NCBI GenBank assembly: GCA_019400425.1
Contig: JAFREE010000071.1
Location: 58,050-122,049 of the forward strand
Source of the DNA: Hymenochaete sp. R1
Lineage: Eukaryota; Basidiomycota; Agaricomycetes; Hymenochaetales; Hymenochaetaceae
DNA: 64,000 nucleotides
Reading direction: 5' to 3'
The position numbers and the translations under genes were made by a program. Below the pieces are notes generated by a model, which was not told where the DNA came from, made no database searches, and saw only the letters and a program-made list of their open reading frames with translations. Below, in pieces: positions 24,622 to 35,942 of the stretch (the stretch's first letter is position 1; each line of letters begins with the position of its first letter).

Positions 24622-27600
24622 ATGTCCTCCAATAATCCTATAGTGCAAGTGAACCCGGAAGAGCTTTACACAATTATCGTTGGAATATCGGATCAAGATC
24701 CCAATGTTCTCAAAGCTTCGACTATCCGCTTTGAGGAGATGCTGCAAATGCGAGGCACATTCCATTGCCTGAATGCGATCGCAACGACCCGCTCTGTGCC
24801 TTTGTCTGTTCGACAACAAGCTATCATACAGTTTAAAAACAAGGCTCTTGGTCAGTGGAGATCCAAGAGGTCAGTATTTCTCTAAAGTACATTTCAATGT
24901 GTTCCAAGCACTCACCATCTCTCCTAGACTAAGCACCGAAGAACAAAAACAAGAAATTAGAAGCCGAAGTCTAACCTTATTAGATGAGAAGGACGACGTT
25001 GTGAGTTGACTTACCGCGATTACTCTGCTCGCTCGTGCTACATATTTGACATTCCAGATCGCAGACTGCAATAAATTTATTATCGCCAAGATCTCCCGTT
25101 TTGACTTCCCGCAGCACTGGTAAGATATACATATGTCGAGGTGTTATGTTCTAAAGGGTTTACAGGCCTTCGTTAATGTCGGACCTCATGACTGAAACCC
25201 AGAAGAGCCTAGACATTTTTCTTTCTTCTGGAGGCTGCGACCCAAACGCATATTTAGTCTCTTTCCGTTCTCTTGGTTTGGCAAATTCGATCCTCAAAGA
25301 ATTTGCATCCATTAAAATGCCGAGTGGGATGAAAGTAATGGGCCAGGTGTGTTTGTGACCTCTTTGACATTATGAATGTAACCTAATATTCTGTCAAGCT
25401 CGTTGAATATCTTCGGGGACCGTTTCAGGCGATGTATTCCGCACTCCTGACCGCTATGTTGGCCCGGATAGATTCAACCATGATAGTTACCCAACCTTTC
25501 TTCTGGGCTATTTCTCTATCCCATTTCCTATTCAAGTGCTTGTCAAAGATGGTCGTCTGGACTTGGGGTCGAGTATGCGTCAATTTATACACCGAATTTG
25601 CGCCGTGGGTGGGTCTCGTTGTTATCTACAATCCGTGTTTTTCATAAACGCTTCTTCCAGGTGCTTTCTTTTTATGAAAGCTCTTGTGATCAATTTCGGA
25701 GTCAGGTCGAATCGCGAGAAAATTTGCTGACTTCCCTCCTGAGTAGTGCTGGGCAGCTAAACGAAGGATATTCATCTCGCTCCATTGACTACCTGACACG
25801 ACATATCCGTCATTACGGCAAGGTATTTCGTCGAATACAACAAATCAATGTATCGAAGTTCGTAAATCTTCCTGCTAGCGACAGAGTAATCTTCTACTAT
25901 TGGACGAAAGTCGTACAGGCAACAAATGCACCAGCAGAACATGTATCGGGTAAGTACGTGTCATTTATATTTTTCAGCGCTATTTCTCATAACTCTACAG
26001 ACTCGCAAAATGCGATTTACCCTGTGCAATTTCTTGTACAAGCACTGGTCATATTTAGAGAATGTCTAGGTCAATGGAGCCTTACGAAGAAAGGCAGTCA
26101 CGGTGCGACTAGTATGTATAGTTAAAATAAACAATGGCAGTTGCTCGTCTGACGTGCTAATTTAGCCTTCTCCAAGGAGTTTGTCGAGGAGGCAGTGACT
26201 TTACTTGTCACCCGTTTCATCCCCCTCAACCCTAAGGATATTGATGCATGGCTGGCGGATCCTGAGGAATGGGCCAACGCGGAAGACAAGGAAAATGAAC
26301 AATGGGAATACGAGCTTAGGGTATGTAATACGAGTCTGCCTCGCTTGCTTACTTCTGAACTCTGGGTAAAGCCGTGTGGAGAGAGGGTCCTCGTAACTTT
26401 TGCAAAGCAATACACAGATTTTGTCGTTCCTTTATTGAAGACCACCTTTAATCAAGTCGCTGGTATGTTCAACTTTTAGCTCGAAGTCAAGACCGGTCAA
26501 TTGATCCCAATGCACTCCAGGTACGAAGGCTTCTGATATACAAAGTATCGTACAAAAAGAAGCGTTATACTGCGCCATAGGGCGCTGTGCGAGATATCTC
26601 GTGGATGATATCCCTTTCAATGACTGGGTATCGCAATCGCTCGTTGGAGAGGCAACGGATACTAACCCCAAGTAAGCTATATCCCGTCCGGTTTTTCGTT
26701 CACACATTCTCATGAGTATATAGCTACCCAATCCTAAAACGACGGATTGCTTGGCTTTTAGGCAAATGGGTAAGCGAAGAATGCACGACTCCTACCAAAG
26801 ATGCATGGGACATCTTGGTCCATTTGTTAAGTGACCATGGATCTGGATCTGATCCTGTCGTCCGATTCGCCGCAGCATCAGCGTTGCATATGTGCATTGA
26901 CGTAAGTCACCGTTTGAATGATTAGCTTCAACACACCGAATGACTTCATTTAAGAGCCTTCAATTTAATGTCGATACATTTTCTCCGTATCTGCCGACGG
27001 TTATACCTCATCTAATCAGCCTCTCAAGCGAAGCCGAGACTCTTGAAGCTAAGCGTAAAGTGATCAAGTGCCTCACTGTCCTCATTGATAGGGTCGGGGA
27101 TAAGATCGTGCCCTTCAAAGAGATAGTCTCGGATCCGGTACCTATGTTGTGTGAGTGTCTGTCCCTTTCATTATGTACTTGCACGAATGAAACGCGTCTA
27201 TTATCAGGGAAAGAAGCAACGGGACAACAAGTTGAATTCATCTTCAAAGCTTCGCTCTTAGAAATTATGACGAAGTTATTAGAGGTGATGTATAACGATT
27301 TTGTTGTTTTAAATGCCGTTACTGATGTTACCGTTTGATCTTTCAGGCAACAAAGGAGAATTCTGTTCTGTTGAATCCTATATCCGTTCCTCTCATACAA
27401 GAAGTTTTCCTAAATGCCAATGTAAGATCTATGTTGTGATTGCACAGTATAGAATCTCACGCAAATAATCAAGGCACGGTGGCAGCTTGACCAAGATGGC
27501 CTGGCACTTTGGAAGGCGGCGTTGAGGAACGGCGCCACTCTCGAGGGTATAGCTGGCGCGCCCTCGCTATTACAGCTATTCCCCATCGCTGTCGATCTTT

Positions 27601-28758
27601 TGTCCGAGAATCTTGATCTCCTTGGGTCCATCACTTCTGTAATACGATCTTATTTGACCATGGATGCGCCGAAAATACTCCAAGTGAGTAATCAGTTAAG
27701 CACTAATCCATAAGAAATTTGATTCTCACCGGTTATTTTTCCCATGTCAGACCTACGCTGTACCCTTATTCGGTGCCTCCTTTCAGGCGCTCTCAAAAGC
27801 CATCGAGACAAATCAGAAAGATATTATTGAACTGGTCCAGCTCATCGCCCAAATGACCCCAGCTCGAATATGGGCTGAAGCTTTGCATCAATCCGGTCTC
27901 CTCAATATACTTCTGAAGATGCTTATGGAGGACAAGGCTAGGACGGGGATTCTCACTTCTATTATCTCCGTAATGGCTCGTCTGGCTCTCAATGATTCGA
28001 CAATCTTTTTCCAACTTCTTGGTGCAGCGGCTGCCCAAATGAACAAACCAGAACTGGAGGTACTTAACGGTGTACTTGACCATTGGTGGAGGAGGGTGCG
28101 TACTTCCGTTTATGTAGATGGTCTATAATTGAATTATAAAACATAGTTTGATAATATGTCTGATCCTCGGCAGCGAAAATTATCGGCAATGGGCATTGCG
28201 TAAGTCGATTTAGAATTGCTAAGAAATTACTACTTACTGCTTTATACACCAGTTGTTTAGTTGCAACAGGAAGGCCGGAGGTTTTGGACCGCCTCAATGG
28301 TGAGGTCTTCAACCTTTGGCTTGACGTCTTTGGCGAAATGAAAGAAGCCATACGAGAAATGAATGAAGACGAGGACCAGTAAGATCTTCTCATTTTTGAG
28401 CGACAATTAACTAACAGGTAATCGGCAGGGCGTCATATTCTACTTTGTCGTCTTTGGTCACCTTCTGGAAGGATACTGGGGCAGAGCTTCCCACCGAACT
28501 TGACGACCTCAAAGATACTCCTGAATACGAGCGATGGAAAAAGGTAAACGTATAATGAGCCATAACACGTGGCTTGTGGGCGCTAACACCGTTGTCTAGA
28601 TTTATGAGAACGACCCAGTCGAAACGCAGAAACTAACGACATTTGTGGGCCAATGCCTCCAACAAGCAGGCGCGAACGCTCCAAACATGGAGTCCGAATA
28701 CTTGAACAAAACTGACCCTGGTGTCCTGACGCAATTGAAGGAATACCTCATTTCCTAG
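24622..28758 (+). CDS. kap120: Importin-beta family nuclear transport receptor (Kap120 / importin-11 type)
   Basis: Begins MSSNNPIVQVNPEELYTIIV with an importin-beta N-terminal domain: ASTIRFEEMLQMRGTFHCLN, then SVPLSVRQQAIIQFKNKALG. Many exons follow (at least 15), reading IADCNKFIIAKISRFDFPQH, then SLMSDLMTETQKSLDIFLSS, then LSHFLFKCLSKMVVWTWGR, then LLVTRFIPLNPKDIDAWLAD, WANAEDKENEQWEYELR, YPILKRRIAWLLGKWVSEEC, and helical HEAT-type repeats to a stop at 28756 after DPGVLTQLKEYLIS. The D-x-WLxDPEEW and W(E/D)YELR signatures are those of Kap120/IPO11. The receptor carries cargo through nuclear pores under RanGTP control. It converges on pex2 with 177 bp between stops. Confidence 0.92.
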
Positions 28759-28935
28759 AGCTCCATCTGAACCAGACTTATTCTCTTCGGCCTTGATATA
28801 GGAGCTCAGCTGGTCCAGTTCGAAGTATGCACGTGTCGTATTTTTGGTTTTACTTTTAAACTTTAGACTCTTCGTCCTTTTGCTCTAAAGTTGCACTTTG
28901 AATAACGGATAACATTTAATTATGGATTCAAAATA

Positions 28936-30401
28936 TCAATCACTGGAGAAAGAACTAATGTCACTCTCTACTTCACTCACCCATCCTTCGCTTGTCTGTG
29001 ATGGATCAACATCGTTCATCCCGTCTACACGTTCGCAACCCGTTATGATTTCCGAGCACCGCAAACACTCCCACCCTTCATTCCCGTCATCAACAGCTCG
29101 GATGAGTTGGTCCGAAAGACAAATGTAACAGTAAGCATGGCCACATGAGGCGAGATACGGCGTCGTGATAGGGTGTGTAGGAGGTTCTAACCCGTTGTCT
29201 GCGTTTCCATCGCCACCTTCCCGTTCTGCACTTGCGGAAGTGGATGAAGCGAGATAATTGGCAAAGCCGTCCCTCGTTTCTGGGAGAATGATACCAGAAG
29301 ACACTTTATCTGCGCAAATAGCACACTGGTTAGAAGAAAGATGGAAGAATGGACCCCTCCTGAACACTTTCTCGTCGTTGTGTTTTAGTTCAGGCGAGGT
29401 ACCAGAAGAAAGTGCTGATCTCCAACGTAATTTCCGTAGCGTTCCACGATAGTGATTATACGCCCTACGTATTGATCTTGAGTTTATCAGTGGGAGGCTT
29501 AGTAGCAAAAATTCCTATGAATAGCTGCTTTCAATCTGTCACAACGATGCAAGATATGCTCATGAACGTACTGTGAAGGCATGCCAGACCATTTGACGAT
29601 TCATGAATTCATAGCTCACTTGGCGATTTGAGACTCGCCGACTTGGAATTAGTTGCATGAGGAACATTCGATCGGCGAGTGTGCGATATCTAACGGTCCT
29701 GGTCAATATCAATACAACAGAGCCAAATTGCATCGCACGCCTACCTCCCATTCCACAAGAAAATAACAAAGCTGAGTAGAGATGCCAAAGAATATATAGA
29801 CTCTAGCCTTGTCAAGACGCTCCATAATTTGCGCCTCTTATCGTAAGATGGTGTATCGGGCCATGCTTGTGAAAGAGCATGGTTTCGGAGACGGTTGTAC
29901 AGGTATGGAATCAAAAGAGTAGCACTCGCATGGACGACAAGTAATCGTTTTGGAAGGCCAGAAACTGGTTCATGTCAGAGCCTTCATACACATCTTCAAT
30001 GTTTTCACTCACGAGTCGCGGTACGTCCTCGGGATATCGTTGTGTATCGTAGCCCTTGGAGCTTGGCACCATATGTTGCGCCCGTATCCCAAACTGAAAA
30101 CTTGTACAGAATCAACCGTATTAAAAGGTTAAGTTCCGGCTCGATTCTGCTCCTATAAGTAGTCTGAATATCCTCAATCTAATACACGGCGCTATAAGTA
30201 ATAATCACCTACGTTTAGGGTGTTGAGAGCCTTGAGAATAGGTTCTTGAAGAATCTGTACCAACTCTTCGTCGAGAAGCTCTGCATCCAGTTTACCGACA
30301 CGAATTGGATGTTCCCTTGTGAAGGGGATGGACCACGAGCCCTTCAATTCCGTGACTCTCTTATATGCGTCGTCCCAAGCTTGTTGCCATAAAGCATCCA
30401 T
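28936..30401 (-). CDS. pex2: Peroxisome biogenesis factor 2 (RING E3 ligase)
   Basis: Starts at 30401 with MDALWQQAWDDAYKRVTELK, a typical Pex2 opening. Exons join as LVQILQEPILKALNTLN, then IEDIQTTYRSRIEPELNLLI, then RLILYKFSVWDTGATYGAKL, then LPKRLLVVHASATLLIPYLY, WSVLTRLESIYSLASLLSFV, YRTLADRMFLMQLIPSRRVS and YEFMNRQMVWHAFT, matching the Pex2/Pex12 membrane domain. The C-terminal exon has a RING finger: CAICADK, a loop of about 45 residues, CGHAYCYICLSDQL and CLRC. The acidic Ser-rich tail ends at 28936. Pex2 with Pex10 and Pex12 forms the peroxisomal retrotranslocation channel that ubiquitinates the receptor Pex5. Confidence 0.93.
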
Positions 30402-30586
30402 TGTGCTGTCACAGCTGAAAGGATGTTGGAACTTGCAACATCAGGGAATTCACCGTCGGTCGGCGGGTTTCGTTTGCTTGCTTCCATAGCACGTGAACTC
30501 ACGACCCATGCCTCCCATGCCAAGTGCCAACATCCCAGCGCTTCTCGTGTCCTTCATCGACCCGTTGCAGTTTCCACGTCCAGCCA
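30402..30586. promoter_or_regulatory. Short divergent promoter of pex2 and F-box-like gene
   Basis: 122 to 185 bp between start codons, depending on which of two in-frame starts (30524 or 30587) the F-box-like gene uses. The open frame on the plus strand extends into it without family similarity. Confidence 0.45.
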
Positions 30587-31639
30587 ATGGACTGTAAAAG
30601 TCTTCCACCAGAGCTCGTAGTACAAATCCTCAAGCTCGCCGCTTTATCGGACAAGAACTTCGCTCTCAAAGTAGCTGTGGTTGCATCGTGGACAATAAAC
30701 TTCGCCCGTGATGCTCTGTGCTCCGTCGTTTGCTTAACGAACACCCGCAGGATTCAAGACTTTGCAGACTTTATTGGTCTGAAACTCCGGGACCTTGATC
30801 GCAATGCTAGGATAGGCGATTTTCTGACAGGACAAATTCAGAACGTTGTTGACAGCGATTCGCCTTTGAAATCGCATGGTCGCGTTCGTTTGGTTCAAAA
30901 GCTTTGGCTTATCCACGATTCTCAAGGTATCTCCTTTAAAGATCACCTACGCGTTCGGGTTCTCCTGGCCCTGTGTCAAAACGTTGAACGACTCGCCCTC
31001 ACATCGACCGCGCTAGCGCACATAGTGCACAACGACCCTAACAATTTCTCCAGCGACCGCGGCGTAGGATGTCCAACACCTTGTCAAAGCATTTATCCGT
31101 TCTTGACGCATCTCACTCTCCATGACCCTTTGGATCCATCCTTTCTAAACGCAGAGTACGGACAGGCAGACGTGGAACATGACCTCAAGATGTTCAAGAA
31201 CGTTACGCATCTCATAATCACCGGCAAATGTTGTAGAACTGGGCTGCCTTTATCCATCGGATATCTTCCTTCGTTGCAATACCTCGCCGTTCCCATTCAT
31301 GGCGCTGAGGCACAAGATGACCAATGTGATCGCTTGTTGAACTTGGTTTGCCGAGAGGCCCTGGATCATGAAAGTGTCCATGCGATCGTTTTTTACATGT
31401 ACCTTCCGTTGGGAATGTGGCCGCATTCGTGTCTGAAAGAAGACATAACCTGTCGCAATTGCGTGTCGTTTGCGAAATGGACTCTTGATGTGAAAGCACT
31501 CCATGTAAAAGTCTTTCTTTTCTTAGCTAGGCAAAAGATGGAGGATATTTGGTATGAAGCGGGGAAAGGAGGACGGGATGTATGGGATCATGCAAAAGAA
31601 CAACTATTAGAAGCAAGTAAATTGCTATCTGAGAAGTAG
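30587..31639 (+). CDS. F-box-like protein, single exon
   Basis: An uninterrupted frame with no intron, unusual among these neighbours. I chose the start at 30587 because MDCKSLPPELVVQILKLAAL has the LPPELxxxIL F-box onset; an in-frame ATG at 30524 would add 21 residues. The rest has weakly leucine-rich segments typical of basidiomycete F-box proteins: RVRLVQKLWLIH, LRVRVLLALCQNVERLALTS, YPFLTHLTLHDPLDPSFLN, FKNVTHLIITGK and LPSLQYLAVPIHGAEA. It ends DVWDHAKEQLLEASKLLSEK before a TAG at 31637. The likely role is substrate recognition for an SCF ligase; the target is unknown. Such single-exon F-box genes are numerous in agaricomycete genomes. Confidence 0.75.
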   Translation: MDCKSLPPELVVQILKLAALSDKNFALKVAVVASWTINFARDALCSVVCLTNTRRIQDFADFIGLKLRDLDRNARIGDFLTGQIQNVVDSDSPLKSHGRVRLVQKLWLIHDSQGISFKDHLRVRVLLALCQNVERLALTSTALAHIVHNDPNNFSSDRGVGCPTPCQSIYPFLTHLTLHDPLDPSFLNAEYGQADVEHDLKMFKNVTHLIITGKCCRTGLPLSIGYLPSLQYLAVPIHGAEAQDDQCDRLLNLVCREALDHESVHAIVFYMYLPLGMWPHSCLKEDITCRNCVSFAKWTLDVKALHVKVFLFLARQKMEDIWYEAGKGGRDVWDHAKEQLLEASKLLSEK

Positions 31640-31879
31640 TCTGACTACAATGATATTTAAGATCTTCACCCTAAGGACGCCTATTTGTGTGGAATACTTT
31701 TGTTACATTGATATTTATGCTTCTGAAAAAATCCATATCCTCCAATTCTAAGCGAAGTAAACCTTATCAGCTTCGGTAAATTGGGTTTTAAACTTGACTT
31801 CAGTTCCGTCGATCACGGACCGTACGTACTATCGCACTTTCCTCACCCAGCCACAGAGAAAAAGTGTTCGCTGCAGTTC

Positions 31880-33918
31880 ATGCTCTGCGTCAGACTTCGA
31901 GCTCGACCGACACGCCTTCTTGTATATAACACGCTCCCGTACCGAGGTCAGCGAATGATGTCTGCGAGGACGTACAACGATGCTATAGATTGTTTGAACA
32001 GTCTACAATCCAACCAAGCTACAATCGAAGCAAGTCGCGTAAATAGCAGGCTTGCTCAGTACGCCATACATGAGACCGAAGAATACTTGGGCAGAATTGG
32101 ATACTCTGTAAAGAAATGAATTATTGTACGATACTCGCGATACTGATCTACCTGAAGCCTCCGGACCTCAACCGACTAAACGTCATTCATGTCACTGGCA
32201 CGAAGGGGAAGGGCTCGACCTGCGCCTTCATTGACTCGCTACTCCGTCATTCCATGCCGCAATGGACAGTTGGTATGACTTCCAAAAAGTTGTTCCCTGT
32301 ACACCCTTCTTAAGCAGGTGTCAGGCTTGTATACTTCACCGCATCTTGTGGCCGTTCGCGAGAGGATTCGGATCAACGGTGCTCCAATCTCGGAGGATGA
32401 GTTTGCCAAATACTTTTTCGACGTTTGGGACGCTCTCGAAAAAAATAACACGGTCAGTATTATATTGTTTAAGCTATAATGATTAATCTCACTATAATTT
32501 TCATCAGAGAAAATACCCAGAAACGCCTCCGAAACCCATGTACTTCCGAATGGTTACCCTCGTTGCCTATCATGCTTTCATGCAAAAGAAGGTACGGCGC
32601 TTTTCTGATCATCTTGGAGGTTTGACTGTATAAGTGACCATATCTAAAGGTAGATGCAACTATTCTTGAAGTTGGTGTCGGAGGTTTGTACGACTGTACC
32701 AACGTCGTTCCTAAACCGGTCGTAACTGGTGTATCCGCACTCGGCATCGATCATGTTTTTGTACTTGGCCATACCCTCAGAGAAATAGCATATCAAAAAG
32801 GAGGGATATACAAGGTATGCTTTGACTATGTTATCATGTACTCTAAGTGTTCATAATGAATAGGAGGGAGTGCCCGCGTTTACTGTTAACCAACCAGAAG
32901 AAGGGCTGGACATGCTAGCTCAACAAGCAAAGGACAGGAAAGCGTCAAGTTTTAACGTCATCACAATGGCGCCAGGGCTTTCTAGTATTACGCTGGGTTA
33001 GCTCTATGCAATCATCCAACATTATCTTCCTGACTTTATCTTTATGCCAGGACTTGCCGGCGTGCATCAGTATCAAAATGCCAACCTTGCTGTGCATCTC
33101 GTTCAGGAATTTCTACGAGAAAAAGCCTCGCTACTTGCCCCTACAACACTAAACGAGGCATTTGTGACAGGTCTGGAGAAAGCTAAATGGCCTGGAAGGT
33201 GCCAGGAAGTCGTCGATCCTGCCCGAACAGGGACGACGTGGTTCCTAGACGGTGCGCACACGAAAGATAGCCTGGAATGCTGCGCATCGTGGTTTTTCAG
33301 TCCCAAAGTTGGTCTGCGCAAGCACCTGTACGTACTCGATCGACGTATGAATAGCAGAAGAATAAATGCTTCTTTTTAGGAAGAAACACCTTCGAGTCCT
33401 CGTCTTCAATTGCACGCACGACCGCAATGGCCTATCGTTCATTACAACAATCATGAACAACGCGAAGGCTCAACTAATACAGTCCGGCGAAGAAACTTTT
33501 TCCGCGGAAACCTTCTTCGATCACGTTTTCTTTACATCCAACGTCACGTACGCTGATGGCAACTTTAAAGGCGGTAAGCACCTATCGATGAGTGTAGGTC
33601 CTGGCCTTCGACCTCATATTTTGTTTAGACTTGAAGGACCGTGTAACTGCCGAACAAACGGTTGACAAACTCAAGGTCCAGCACGGACTTGCGCATGCCT
33701 GGGCTTCTTTGTTCCCGGAATATCCGAGCGATCATATTCACATAGAGCCATCCATAGAGGACACTGTGCGTAACATCCATGAGTTAAAAGACGGAGAAAA
33801 GATCATGGGCGAGGATGGATCCGTTTCGCATCCCGCAGTTGACGTGCTTGTTACTGGAAGTCTTATACTAGTTGGAGGAGTAATTGAAGTTGCGGGATTG
33901 AAGGAGGTTGCGCTTTGA
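31880..33918 (+). CDS. fpgs: Folylpolyglutamate synthase, possibly dual-targeted
   Basis: The core is unmistakable: [20 protein letters not shown], then [20 protein letters not shown] with the P-loop, then [104 protein letters not shown] and [10 protein letters not shown]. About nine exons; the stop is at 33916. Two in-frame starts exist. The upstream ATG (31880) adds a 25-residue Arg-rich, acid-free leader ([20 protein letters not shown]), consistent with a mitochondrial presequence. The ATG pair at 31955/31958 begins MMSARTY, the usual cytosolic start. The enzyme adds glutamates to folates in an ATP-dependent Mur-ligase-type reaction, retaining them in cytosol and mitochondria. Confidence 0.93.
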
Positions 33919-34250
33919 TTTTTATTCAAGGAGTGGGAGAGGTTGTTGAATTCTATTGCATTTCTTCTTTCATAGATATCAATAATAAGTTGCACTGTAT
34001 TTTGTAGACATGCTTTGGGCTCTCATCGGCCTCCCGTGTTTTAATATTTCACCTGGAACAATTCAACATTGCTATTCCAATCTATCGTATTTACCCCAAG
34101 AAATACGATATTGTTCTTCCAATCATGAGAAGAACAAGCTTGATTTCGAATATGAGAATGGCAAGGCCATTGACCTGCTGCACGGCTGGCATCATTTGGA
34201 ATTTTTTCCAGCACATCACTTTCAAAAGCTATTTCTCTACATCATAGGTG
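33919..34250. other. Convergent intergenic region
   Basis: 332 bp between the stop codons of folylpolyglutamate synthase (+) and the CxxC-protein gene (-). A minus-strand frame at about 34056-34205 could be a further 3' exon of the latter (a potential GTGTAACG donor precedes the stop), but I see no conserved motif in it. Confidence 0.35.
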
Positions 34251-35636
34251 CTACGTTACACCATCTAATGCATCCATTAAAAGCGAGGTCCGTAACACTC
34301 CACCATCTATGACACTTGAGACCGTGGTTCCTTTATAGTTTGGGGGCGAGAAAGATCTGTTGAGTCCGTCGTCGTCGTCATTGTCGCTATGCACGTTGAG
34401 TACATTCGCACTTGATGCAAGTTTGCTGCGTTGCATTGCCTGTGTCGCGGGTGGGGGTGGCCCAAACTCGCGACTTCTGCTTCGAGCTACCTGGCTCGCC
34501 ATCGGCTGGTCAAGTAAAGAGTCGGCGCGCCGCCTGATGTCCACCATCGTTTCTGTCGCTGCTCGAAGAGTGCCATCTATTTCTTTGCGTCTTTTCCCAT
34601 TTTTCAAGGGCTCTGCTCGCTTGATGATATCGTCCATGAAGGTTTTCGGTGGCTTTGGCTCGCGATCATCGGAATCTGACGCGTTTAATTTCTTTTGTGT
34701 TGCTTTCCTTCGCGATTGATTCGAGCATGGTGGGTTGTTCGATATTTCCCGCCTAAGGAGAGTCTCAACAGTTTGGTCTGTTAAATGAGTCTTCTTCGCG
34801 CAGCTTCTGATGTGAGCAACTTTGTGCCCCACTGACTTGCGCGTTGTCCAGTTCAGATTACAGCTGACGCACTTCAAGACACATTTCAGTTGCTCTTCGG
34901 AAATGCTCCAATGAACGGATCTTCTGTTTTGTTGCACTGACGCCCCGGATGTTGTGAGTGTCGGCGCAGCATTTTCCACGAGCGAGGGAGATCGCGACGG
35001 TCCGCCTGTTGAGTGAGCGCATTGAGATGCTGAGAAGGCGAGATGGCCAAGTTTTTGGCGCAAGCACAGAGCCTTTTCGTCGGCATCGTCATTTACGCAA
35101 GATTCGTTAATGTCGTATCCCATTTCTGTGCTTCTGTGGCGTGACCCGGTATTATCTGTACTTGACACGAGACGCATTGTGGTGGTGTCCAAATCTGCTG
35201 TCGTTGACAAGTCATTATTTAAAACTAAAATCTTGGGTCGAGCTTCCGAGTGTAATGATATGCCTGTTGTATTCGTTTTATTACCGTGTAGCTTTAAAGA
35301 GCAACTTTACTTACTCTCTGGGGTCGATGTAGTTGATGACATAGGTGGCTTAGACACATCGGTGGAGACTGATTCCACTTCTTCATGAAGTCCTTTTCGT
35401 TTCCTCTTGACTTTTTTTGCCATCAATTTCCTTTCTTCTCTCTCCGGTTCCGAATCGTCTATGAACTCGTCGACGCTCGTTGCTAACGTTCTCTTCAGAC
35501 GGGAAGGGTGCGTCTGTGTGAAGTGACAATTGGGTATTCCGCGTTCTAGTCGTTCAATAAGTGAAGAAGATAATTTATTGCCATAAGGCAGCCGAGATCG
35601 TTCCAGTCCCATGTAAGTTAACACCATGTAAATCAA
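34251..35636 (-). CDS. Putative Slx4-like protein with CxxC...HxxxC zinc motif
   Basis: Two well supported exons join in frame: a basic, acidic-patched segment (SVDEFIDDSEPEREERKLMA, then KKVKRKRKGLHEEVE) and, after a GTAAGT donor near 35315, a long exon ending at 34251. The long exon holds LKCVSCNLNWTTRKSVGHKV followed by AHIRSC: C-x2-C-x15-H-x3-C, a small zinc-binding shape like the UBZ fingers of DNA-repair scaffolds. Similar Ser-rich basidiomycete proteins are, from memory, annotated as 5'-flap or structure-specific endonuclease subunit Slx4. The C-terminal conserved Slx4 domain is not visible, so the name is tentative. The remainder is low complexity and charged. The true 5' end may lie at an ATG near 35809 with one more exon. 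Confidence 0.45.
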
Positions 35637-35942
35637 AAAGAGGAAAAGGAAGATGGTGGTAAGAGGAGATGAGAAGGAGGAAGGTCGGCTTCTGAAACAA
35701 GAGAACGAGAGAACGCGACCAAACAGAATTCACGTGCTCGTAAACTTCCATTTCTGTATGCAGGTCCAGTTCTTTCAGTCTTTCGAAACTCAGCAGCGTC
35801 ATAACTCATCCTCGTCGTACTTCAAGCACTTTCTTCTCCGTTTACCCAAATCTCCCAAGCAAACCGGACTACAGAGAGAATACATCTCAAAGACATTGTA
35901 AACTGGATACCTTAACTTGCACGCGTTAACAGATCTTCCGAA
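35637..35942. other. Divergent region upstream of efr3
   Basis: 306 bp between the CxxC-protein gene as drawn and the efr3 start. It may contain the 5' exon of the former. A minus-strand frame starting at 35809 stays open for 58 codons, but its sequence does not convince me. Confidence 0.35.
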
